From assembly GCF_000226115.1 (NCBI RefSeq), contig NC_016458.1, forward strand, positions 1,798,001 through 1,862,000: a DNA stretch of 64,000 nt, in the 5' to 3' direction. The position numbers were made by a program, and so were the translations under genes. This DNA comes from Thermothielavioides terrestris NRRL 8126. Lineage: Eukaryota; Ascomycota; Sordariomycetes; Sordariales; Chaetomiaceae. Every line of letters starts with the position of its first letter. Position 1 is the stretch's first letter. Below the pieces are notes generated by a model. That model was not told the DNA's origin. It saw only the letters and a list, made by a program, of their open reading frames with translations, and ran no database searches. Positions 55,959 through 64,000 of this stretch are shown here, piece after piece.

Positions 55959-58900
55959 CACGCTGGCCTGATGGCGGGTTTAAGTCTTCTCGAAAAAGAG
56001 GGGGGCCGTCCAGTCTAGTTGGTGGTCGACCGTTGATGGTTGGAGCAAGGTCTCGGCATGCTCTGTTGGTAAGAGTGAGAACTAAGGTCACGGCTGGGCT
56101 GGGCATCCGACGGCTACGTTGGGAAAGGGATGGGATATTATAAGCAGCCGGACCTGCATGCCGGGATCTTTGTGCCTGACGACAGGTTCCAACCGAATGG
56201 GGCCGATCGGGACGCCGACGTGGCAGAGGTGTGGTACCTCGCAGGACCAACGAAGGGACTGAGATAGCGAAAGGGAACCAAATCGGGCCATGATGGGGGC
56301 GTGGCTGAATAGGAATGGCAAGACGAGGGGTGTGTGATGTTATCTGATCAGCACGTTCTAGCTGCACACCATACCAAGCTTTCCTCCGGGTGGCGAGACA
56401 GCTGAGAACCAGCTTGGTAACGTTATCCTTGCGTGTTCGCAACAAAGCCACCTCGTCAGCAACAGGCGCAGCCGTCAAAACCCTGTACGGACAACGCTTC
56501 GGTTTCGAACACGAACAAGACCACGACATGTTGGCTGCTCGCATAAAGGACGTTAGTTTCCTGAATGAATCCACAACAAAAAGAAAATGAACACTGATAG
56601 GGCATCAACTACCAGGAAGGAATCCCGTCGCCGCCATCCCTATCGAGTCCCATATCAACGCCGTCCGTCACCTGCATGAATCCCAAACCCGCCAATACGT
56701 CATTGACGAAGGACATCATCGAAACCCCGCCGTCTGGGCCCTGGGTGCCGAGCCATCCGGCGAGTACGATCCCAGTATTGCTGAACGGATTAGTCCGTTC
56801 GGATTACACACATGCAGTAGTTCCAGGATAAGCAGTGCGGAGCCGGCGCACGTCCCCCAGCTGCCGAGCCCACCTCGGGGCGGGGGTGTGTTTCCTTGAA
56901 CTTGTGTGACAGAACGCGGCTTGCCCCATCTGGTGCGCTGCAGCATCGTTAGCGCAGCATCGTTAGCGCACCCGCCTTTCGCTTGTCCGGGGGGGACGGG
57001 GGTGTTTGGAAGCTGGGGGGCCGTCACCGACTCTGGCCCACCCAGGCGGAGCGCGCTCAGTGGTCCAGATGCCAAAGATCGAAACCTGGAGAAAATCGCC
57101 CGAAAGGGCCACGTCCCACGGCCCGCCGCCGCAAGGTCGAGAATGGCGACGATGGTGACGAAATAAAGAAGCAGGACAAGTGGAAGAGACTCGTGTTGGC
57201 CTGCCTCCACTCACCGCCGGTTTCCTGATCTTCGGGCTTTCTGCTCCGTCGTCGCCCACACACTTCACGCACCCATGGCAGAAGGGGGTGTGGCAAGCTC
57301 ACCGCGTGGCAGCTAGCTGCCCACGGGACCTGAAATCCCTGGGTTCTTTCTCTGTGATTGGAGAGGCAGCGAGCTGGGCGTCAGCCACCAGGATGCGCGT
57401 CTTGATCCGGCAGTGTGGTTGATCCGCCGATCGCTTAGCGGGAGAGCTGTGCGAATGAGCGCCGCCGTACGAATATTCCGTACACTAGGGCGCGTTCTTG
57501 GCAGGAATGTCCAATGCTTGGCACACTAAGCTATCGTGCAGTTGAAACACGACGTGCGGGGCCATGACATCGCAAACAGGCTCGGCGGGGAACTTTACGG
57601 AGTCGGGACATGGCGGGAATCATTCACTAACATGCTGTCTCCTCACCCTGACTCGGCTCTGTTGAATGTCAACCTCGTTACGTACTGTACAAGTCTGCCG
57701 CTGCCATGCTTCGGTTTCTTCTTCATCATATCCAGCAAAGCAGAGGATAGGTATGAATCCCAACCTCTGTCTTGGCCTGAACGTTCCATCTACCTAGAAA
57801 CCAGGTAGTTCCCTTCCTAGTTCCAAGCATTGAAAACAAGTTCACTTTTGTAGAGAGTGTCCATCAAAACACGAGAACCCCGAAGGTGAATGCTTGGCGG
57901 GGAGGCACAGCGTCAGTATAAGTACCTACCTATGTAGGTAGGCAATAACCGCAGGCCTCTTCCACACACTGGGTTATACCTGACGGATACTCCATCGCCG
58001 TCAGTCAGTCACCCAGGCCAGGTCCCCTCCCCCCTATGGCTATGTTTGGAGACTGGGATCGCAGCAATCTGCTGCTCACATTCGTTGCTGCGGCACTAAA
58101 CGGATGCCACCAGCCTGGATGTGTGTGGGCTAATCTAATTAGGAGTGCTTTTACCGCCTCCGCTGTGGCGGAGAGAGAGCTGGCGCTTGGTGTTCACCCT
58201 TATTTCGGTCTGTGCTGCCTAGGTACTGTGTGCTTGCTCTGCCTGTTACGTGTTGTGCAAACATAAAGGTTCAAGACTGCTTTTATGGAGCTGTCACCTA
58301 TCACGAGTCGAGTCCTAGCTGTGTTGTTGATGGTTATCGATCGACGAGGGCCAGCTTGATGCTTGCGCACCTTGCAGTACGCGCACAATACCTTCCATTC
58401 TATGCTTGGGCTGGTCTTCGCTTCGCCGGCTAGGCAAGCTTGAGAGTTGCCTCATCAAGGAAGAAACTCACTGACGGTGAGCACACTTCACTTATAAACA
58501 ACCGCTGTGTAGGAAATGCCATACATCAATTCGCTAAGTGAGCGCGTAGCGCTTCTCGCGTACAGACGCGCCTAAACCATGCATGCTGGGTATAGATAAA
58601 TTCTCCTTTTCCCAGCGCGCGACAAAACCCGTATGTAGACGGGGAGTCATGCCAAAACCCCACTAGAGGCGACTTCCCCATGACCCTTGAACCGAAACTC
58701 CCATTGTTGAACTCGTCCGGTTCAGCTGTATTTTGAAAAGGCCTTCTCGGCGGCTCGGGACATCCATCTCCCCAAACGCGACAAGGGCAAGGGCTCATTA
58801 TTCATACAACAACACCTTGCCGCTCCAGAATTAATGCTTCTGCGCCCGGCATCGGTGACGCTGTGCGTCGGTTCTCCGAGGGGACCGGGTCTCCACCCAG

Positions 58901-59136
58901 TCGGCCAAGACAGGTGGTGACTGTGCGATTGTGCGGGGGCGCTGTCGGCTCTGCCGACAAGGGAAGACAATCGGCCTCCGCGGCTGCGCTGGATCCATCC
59001 CGTAGAGTGCCACCTCGGCCACGGCGCCGGCGGCTGCTTGGGTCTGCTGTAGCGCGATGATAGCAGCAGGCGGCAGTCTCGGCCATGAAACCCCCTATTT
59101 CGTGAGCAAGTAGGGCTCGAGAACCCAAGAGAAACA
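55959..59136. other. Long intergenic region
   Basis: About 3.2 kb. Notable items are a two-copy tandem repeat of GCAGCATCGTTAGC at about 56,943-56,971, a 17-mer GAATATTCCGTACACTA at 57,471-57,487 shared with 54,292-54,308, and an inverted repeat CCTACCTA-TG-TAGGTAGG at 57,925-57,942. A minus-strand open frame of 164 codons (56,716-57,210) has a hydrophobic start but no conserved motif. No gene is called with confidence. Confidence 0.4.
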
Positions 59137-61282
59137 TCAGGTTTGCGGGAGCTGCTCCAGGGTGCTCTCTCGGCTCGCCACTGACGGCTCCTTTTGGTGC
59201 GTTTTCATGTGCCGCCGTAGCTGGTCCTGGCGGTGGAAATTGCGGTCGCAGCCGGGAACGGTGCAAATGAAGCGGCCCTTGACCTCGTGGGTGCGCTTGT
59301 GCTTGGAGAGGTTGGACGACTCGCTGAAGCCTTTCCCACACACAGGGCATTTTAGCGGCTTCAGACCCGAATGGACACGCTGGTGCATAGCTAGGGGTGA
59401 AGAGGTTATGTCAGAACGCAACCTGCGTGGAGACGAGGCCATGTTTGGGGATTCTGGACTTACTGAGAGCGCTGGGGTATCTGAATGCTTTCTGACAGAT
59501 GTTGCACACCAAAGGCTTCTCGTTGCTATGGATAAACATGTGCTGAGTGAGCGCTTGCTTCGCCGAGAAGCCTTTGTTACATGTTGGGCAGATGTGAGGC
59601 TTGTCTGAGATAGGAGTGTCAGCGAAGGGAGCAAGCAGGACGCCGAAAGGAGCTTATCGGGCGACTTACGGCCAATATGAGTTTGCATGTGTCTCTCAAT
59701 CTTGCTTCTCTGCGGAAATCCCGCGGCGCCAGGCTCGCTGCGTGGACAGTCATTCCAGCCGCAACGGAATCCCTGTGCTCCCTTGGGCGCGTGCTTAATG
59801 TGGGCTTCCGAAGCGTGTCGAAAAAGCTCCTCGGCATCGGAGAAAATCTGCCCGCAGATAGCAGAGGTGGCCTCGTCACGCCAGAGACACCGGTGTTCCT
59901 CCTCGGCGCCGAGCTCGAGAGAGTGGTCCGCAGAGGAGGTGACGGATGTGCTGCGCACATGGGGCGAGGCTTCAGGCTTAGCGTCCGTCATCTCGACGCT
60001 ATTCGAGAGCGGAGTGAGTGGGGAGGGCGTCCCTGACGATCTCCCAGAATCGGACGTGTCGAGAGGCGTAGCCGGGGGCGACATGGCTTCAGTGGAAGCG
60101 AGGATGGACTGCCGGCCGGGCTGCGAGGCTTCGGTGGCTTCGGTCGAGGCACGTACAAGGTTGGGCACGCCACTAGTCGTAAAGTAGGGCCGGTGCTGAG
60201 AGTTGAAGTGTGCCAAGAAAGACTCAGGGTCGTGGATCTCGGCTCCGCACTCAACGAAACTCGGGTTCGTCTCGAGGTCGGAGCCAACGGGGTTGAAGTG
60301 AGAAAACGTGGAAGGGTTGTTATAGAGGGGCAAGTGGCAGAAGGGGTAGTTTTGGGGGTCGTCCAGAGGGCACGGTCTCGTGCAGTTGGATGGGCCGGCA
60401 TCGCCGTGGGCGACCAGCAGGTGGTTGGCCATGTTTCCGAGTGGGCCTGGCAGGAATCCAGAAGGCAGCAAGAAGGTCTGCGGGGTGTTGGCGGTGAGAC
60501 CAAAGTCCAGACTACCCATGACTAGAGCTGGACTATGAGCAAAGTTGACTTCCAAGCGTCGGATTTGGGGGGAGGAGGAGGGGAACAAGTGCCTCACCTG
60601 GCTGTTGCAGGCCGAAGTGGTCAGGGGATTCCTCGGGGGAGTGGTTGATGGAGATGAGAGCGGCTGCACCGTTGACCACCTCGGAGGAGGGCACAGACAC
60701 AGAAGGACGCGAGGGGCAGTTCTGGTCGGTACAGGCGTCTTCGGTGTCGGCACAGGCGATGTTGGTGCACTTGCCGGTCATGGTGCACTGGCTGTCGCAG
60801 CAGCTGTCGCCGAGGGACTGGCAGTCCTCGTCACTGCAGGGGACGGCAGGCGCCGGGAGATGATGCTGGCTGAACCACGACTGATAAGGGTCCGTGGGAG
60901 GAGGCACTGACCACTCGTTGAGGCCGAGCGGGAAGTCGAAGCGGGAGACGGAACTGTCGCGAGGCCGGCGGGTTTGGAGCGAGCCCGGGCCACCGCGGTG
61001 GTTGAACTGCTGGGAGCCGTTGTAGAGTCCCACGCCCATGCAGCGGTCGACGCAGAGGTCGTCGTGTGATTCATATGGGGCGCCGACGCCGGCGCCGGCG
61101 CCACCGTCACCGCTGCTCGGCAGTCGGGCGGCATCGCTCGGCGCGCGTTGGCCAGACCCCAGCTGCGGGTGCATCATGGACGAGAAATCAAGACCGAGGT
61201 GGCTGCTGGTGCTCTGCGAATGCCTGTGGAAGCCGTCCACGGCCGTGGGAAAGCGACCGGGGGCTTCGAAAGGGCTGTCCAT
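59137..61282 (-). CDS. zafA: Zap1/ZafA-like zinc-responsive C2H2 transcription factor
   Basis: Exons 61282-60598, 60521-59670, 59604-59464 and 59390-59137 encode 643 residues. The Zap1/ZafA group activates zinc uptake genes when zinc is scarce. A cysteine-rich segment lies at about residues 150-190 (PCSDEDCQSL, DSCCDSQCTMTGKC, NIACADTEDACTDQNC), a likely zinc-sensing region. Six C2H2 fingers fill about residues 437-625: two degenerate ones (HRCLWRDE...HASEAH and FRCGWNDC...HMQTH), then HICPTCNKGF...H, LVCNICQKAF...H, LKCPVCGKGF...H and FICTVPGCDRNF...H. Introns cut between or inside fingers, and each join restores a canonical finger. Assignment to Zap1/ZafA rests on the cysteine segment plus finger order; another multi-finger C2H2 regulator is possible. 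Confidence 0.8.
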
Positions 61283-62621
61283 GGCAGTGCTCGACGGGCA
61301 GGCGAGCAGGCGGGCAGGCGGGCAAGCAGGCAGGCAGGCTGATGGCGGGCGGAATGCAGATCACCGGGCCGCGAACCTGGGATGCCGCTACGGGGTAGTT
61401 ACCGTGAACTTCCGCTGTCAACTGCTGCGCGCAACATGAGCCGGCCGTCGGGGCGACCTGCAAGTTTGGCAGCCGGCCACTGCAAGGCCAAAGTGGAAAA
61501 ATCCGAGCGGGCAGGGGAGCTTTGACCGCTCTGTTTGCGCGAGAGTCTCTCAGCGGTCTCCCGACGATCGATGAAGGGGATTGAAGTGAGTGGTTGTGGG
61601 CCAAGAAGCCTAGCGCGGCCGATGATATTATTTTGCAGTTGCTTGAGAACCTTGACGGCCGAGCGGAGTGCGCGCGCGAGAACACCACCCACCGAGACGG
61701 AAACCCTGGCTGCTTCTGCTCTGCAGCGTGCGACAGCGCTCGCTGCGGCGAAATCCAGAAATTCGGCTCGTGGAACGGTTATGTGGCGTGCTCAGTCTGG
61801 GGAAAAAGGCCTCCCAACTCCAACAACTCGATTGTGCGACCGAGTCTGTCACAAGAAACCCATTGACGGGGCCCCGAATCACCAACCCAACTGACGAAAG
61901 ATCTGCGCTTTCGGTGCATCCAATCGCGGATGGATGTGGGGCCAAGGCTTGGTCTCCGACTGCGTGCCGCTGCGCGCGCTAAGTCGCATGTACGTACGGC
62001 AGACGAGCCGTGGTACGATGAGTTAGGTCACGGTGGACAGTGAGATATAAAAGATATATTCGGATTAGACTACCTATACGAATCATGATAGATAGTGAGC
62101 ACTGTGAGGCCTGATGCGCAGAGTCGTCTTACCTCGGCAGGGCTGCTTTGCGGCGCTTGTTGAAGGCTGAGCAGGCACAAGTTAGTGCCTGGTTTGGAAC
62201 AAACAAGCGCACACACAGTACCTACAGGTCAGCATAGTGATGGTCGCGATAATCCGCACATTGCATGTCGGTACCTGGTTAGGGAAGGAATTCATATGGC
62301 CTGGCGTCAAGAGGAAGGCCTCGCCTACGGAGTAACTCAGGTCAGGAACCTATTTGATCTATGGTTCTCAGCCTTCACTGTCCGCCTACCGACGGTGACA
62401 GTGTTCGGACTCCGCAACTACTGTGCTCATGCAACAGCACAGCTTGGGAATCAAACAGCCAAGAGACACCGAGGTGGGGCAACACAGGACACACAACCAG
62501 CCATTCAACAGAGCCGACGCATCCAATGCACATGGCAACTACACTAAGTTGAACCAACAAACCACGAATCCGAATCCGTCTCTCAAACCGGAGCAAATAA
62601 CAATCCCACTCGGCCCAGACG
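61283..62621. other. Divergent promoter region (ZafA-like / MGN protein)
   Basis: A short GCAGGCGGGCAGGC-type microsatellite at about 61,302-61,340 abuts the ZafA-like start. One CAAGGT hexamer occurs on the minus strand at 61,649-61,654. An AT-rich patch lies at about 62,040-62,100. No gene is seen. Confidence 0.4.
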
Positions 62622-63167
62622 ATGGGCAACCTCTGCAGCACCGAGCGCGAGCGCGACGCATTCGCGCAGCCCGGCCGCCGGCTCGGCGCCGCTCCGGCAG
62701 CACGCACCTCCGCCTCCGTCCCCACATCCGCCGAACAAGGACCCCGGAAAGTCGGCGGTCCCCCACAGACGCTCGGTGGTGGCGCCGGCAGCGGCGCCGG
62801 CCAGGCAGCAGCAGCGCCAGGGGCGGCGGCGGCGGCGGCCGACGATGCGCAGAGGCGAGCTGCTACTGCTGCCGAGGTATGTATATTGTACTGTATCCGT
62901 AACTTGCCCCAGCGCGAACCCGGTGTCCCGCCTGCTTGGTTCCAAGGAGCGAGCGCGGAATATTAAAACAACCTTTCAGGGACTGCTAACGATGTGCACC
63001 CCCCGCAGGACCGTTTTCAAAAGAGCAAGCCAAAGAAAGGCAAGCTCCAAGCCCAGCTGGACCGGCAGCGTGCCATGACAGACGCCCAGGTGCTCAGGCA
63101 GGCCGGCGAGACCGAGAGGCGGCAGAGGGAGTTGGACCAGAGCAGAAGCGTGCTCAACCATGACTAA
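62622..63167 (+). CDS. Small MGN-type, probably N-myristoylated hypothetical protein
   Basis: Exons 62622-62876 and 63009-63167 give 137 residues. The start MGNLCSTERERDAF has the consensus for N-myristoylation at Gly2, with a Cys at position 5 that could be palmitoylated, so membrane attachment is likely. The middle is Ala/Gly/Pro-rich and disordered. The second exon encodes a charged helix (KSKPKKGKLQAQLDRQRAMT, RQAGETERRQRELDQSRS). The intron has GTATGT and CCCCGCAG boundaries and joins at a codon boundary. Similar short MGN proteins are common in fungi, but I know of no established function. Confidence 0.78.
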
Positions 63168-63496
63168 ATTGACTTAGAGTACGCAGTAGCAGCAGCAGCC
63201 GTTTGGGGCTTTCGGGCGTCGAGGTTCATTTGGCTTGAGCGTGTTTGGCCATTCTTGCTTTGGAAACACTGGCGCTGCGCGAAGACGCCCGCGTCATGCG
63301 TCTAAAAACCAGCAGAAAATCGAAGCCACATCTTATCGTCTCACCGCAACCCCCCAAAAAATGCAACTCAAGGACTGTCGGAGAATGAACTTGGCTGTAA
63401 CGATGTTCATGTGCTTCACCCTGATGTAACTACTCGGCCACCAGCGCGCACCTCTCCCGGCAAAACGCAAAACAAAACAATAAAACCCTAAAAGTA
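63168..63496. other. 3' region between convergent genes
   Basis: Untranslated DNA at the ends of the MGN-protein gene and the Prp5-like gene. Nothing else is seen. Confidence 0.4.
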
Positions 63497-64000
63497 TCAG
63501 GTAATGGTATACCTGCCGCTCACCGGCGCCCGGCTCTCGGCATCCGCAGCAGCCAGCGTGCCCTCCCTAAGCAGCCGCGTGAGCTCCGCTAGCGCCCTGC
63601 TAACCACCAGTTCCGTGTCGCCCTCGATGAGAATGTACAGCTTCGGCTCGCCGCCCGGCGCAGGCTCCTTGCCGGGCGGGTAGTAGTTGCCCTTGGTCGT
63701 GATCGACGTGCCCGTGGCCTCGAGGATCTTGGCCACGTTGGTACGGTTGGTGACGGCCCACCGAGCCTTCTGGGGGAAGTCGTTGATCTCCAGCGTCGCG
63801 TGGAACGCCCCGGCGTCGGGGCCCTTGTTGTCGATCGGCTGTCCAGCACGGAGCTGACCGGCGCGCGCGAGCCGCGCGTTGATCTCGCTGATGGCGGACG
63901 CCGCCTTGTCAAGGGCGCCGCCGCCGCCCTTGCCGGTGCTCGTCGCCGCGCCAGTCTTGGCTGCGCCGTCGGCAGCGGCGGCCCTGGCCTCGGCCTCGGC
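63497..64000 (-). CDS. PRP5: Prp5/DDX46-like RNA helicase, C-terminal part (partial)
   Basis: The open frame runs from the right edge to a TGA at 63497-63499, giving the last 167 residues of a longer protein. It contains [40 protein letters not shown] and [20 protein letters not shown], the KH-like C-terminal domain of Prp5/DDX46. Prp5 is the DEAD-box ATPase that acts with U2 snRNP at the branch site before the first splicing step. An Ala/Gly-rich linker precedes it. The helicase core is outside the window, so the call rests on the tail alone. The gene's start and any introns cannot be seen. Confidence 0.82.
   Translation of the reverse strand, partial: AEAEARAAAADGAAKTGAATSTGKGGGGALDKAASAISEINARLARAGQLRAGQPIDNKGPDAGAFHATLEINDFPQKARWAVTNRTNVAKILEATGTSITTKGNYYPPGKEPAPGGEPKLYILIEGDTELVVSRALAELTRLLREGTLAAADAESRAPVSGRYTIT

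Noticed and set aside
55579..56574. 331-codon minus-strand frame overlapping the hypothetical gene
   Set aside because: Shadow frame; the alternative frame has an ordered, conserved-looking C-terminus and a plausible start.
56716..57210. 164-codon minus-strand frame with a hydrophobic N-terminus
   Set aside because: No recognisable domain, and overlapping frames of similar length occur on the other strand in GC-rich DNA.
57925..57942. Inverted repeat CCTACCTA-TG-TAGGTAGG as a binding site or terminator
   Set aside because: Isolated, simple-sequence in character and not near a gene; noted only in the intergenic entry.
61302..61340. GCAGGCGGGCAGG-type repeat as a CRISPR or regulatory array
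   Set aside because: It is a short microsatellite without spacers. No CRISPR array is present anywhere, as expected for a fungus.

Overview
This is nuclear DNA of a filamentous ascomycete, most likely a Sordariomycete close to the Chaetomiaceae. Three things support this: short introns of roughly 50-120 nt with GTAAGT/GTATGT-type donors; GC-rich housekeeping genes of filamentous-fungal type (Skt5-type chitin synthase activator, GH35 beta-galactosidase, Zap1/ZafA-type regulator, NAC beta, eL24); and long TpA-rich blocks, depleted in CpA/TpG, which is the mark of repeat-induced point mutation (RIP). I could run no alignment, so species is not called.

Bases 1-23,640 are mostly RIP-degraded transposons with only two intact genes. 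In order: the 5' part of a minus-strand LTR element (1-2395); a near-palindromic TIR element (2767-3405); an FTA2/kinase-like gene (3439-4527); a Fot1/pogo DNA transposon (4909-14092) split by a complete chromodomain Ty3/gypsy element (5357-12604); a PD-(D/E)XK-like gene (14314-15939); and a complete Ty1/copia element (16674-23634) with 199-bp LTRs and a 5-bp target duplication.

Bases 24,990-64,000 are ordinary gene-rich DNA: a DUF1348/SnoaL-like protein, type II peroxiredoxin, ribosomal protein eL24, tRNA adenosine deaminase Tad1, NAC beta (Egd1), Cbp4, Skt5/Chs4, a large RRM protein, Fmp46-like protein, an amidohydrolase, GH35 beta-galactosidase, a low-complexity hypothetical protein, a Zap1/ZafA-like zinc-finger regulator, a small MGN-myristoylated protein and the 3' end of a Prp5-like helicase. 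Intron-exon structures were worked out by hand; in each model the frame closes exactly across all junctions. These genes are independent units, not a cluster or pathway.

The most interesting observations are a one-nucleotide exon needed to keep NAC beta in frame; a solo LTR of the copia family inserted 2 nt before the last splice acceptor of the beta-galactosidase gene; a Glu-to-Asp change at the predicted nucleophile of that same enzyme, beside a six-nucleotide exon; a gypsy element with a Tf1-style self-priming site and an unexplained 1.7-kb antisense segment; and a TTAA/TA-flanked MITE carrying degenerate telomere-like units.
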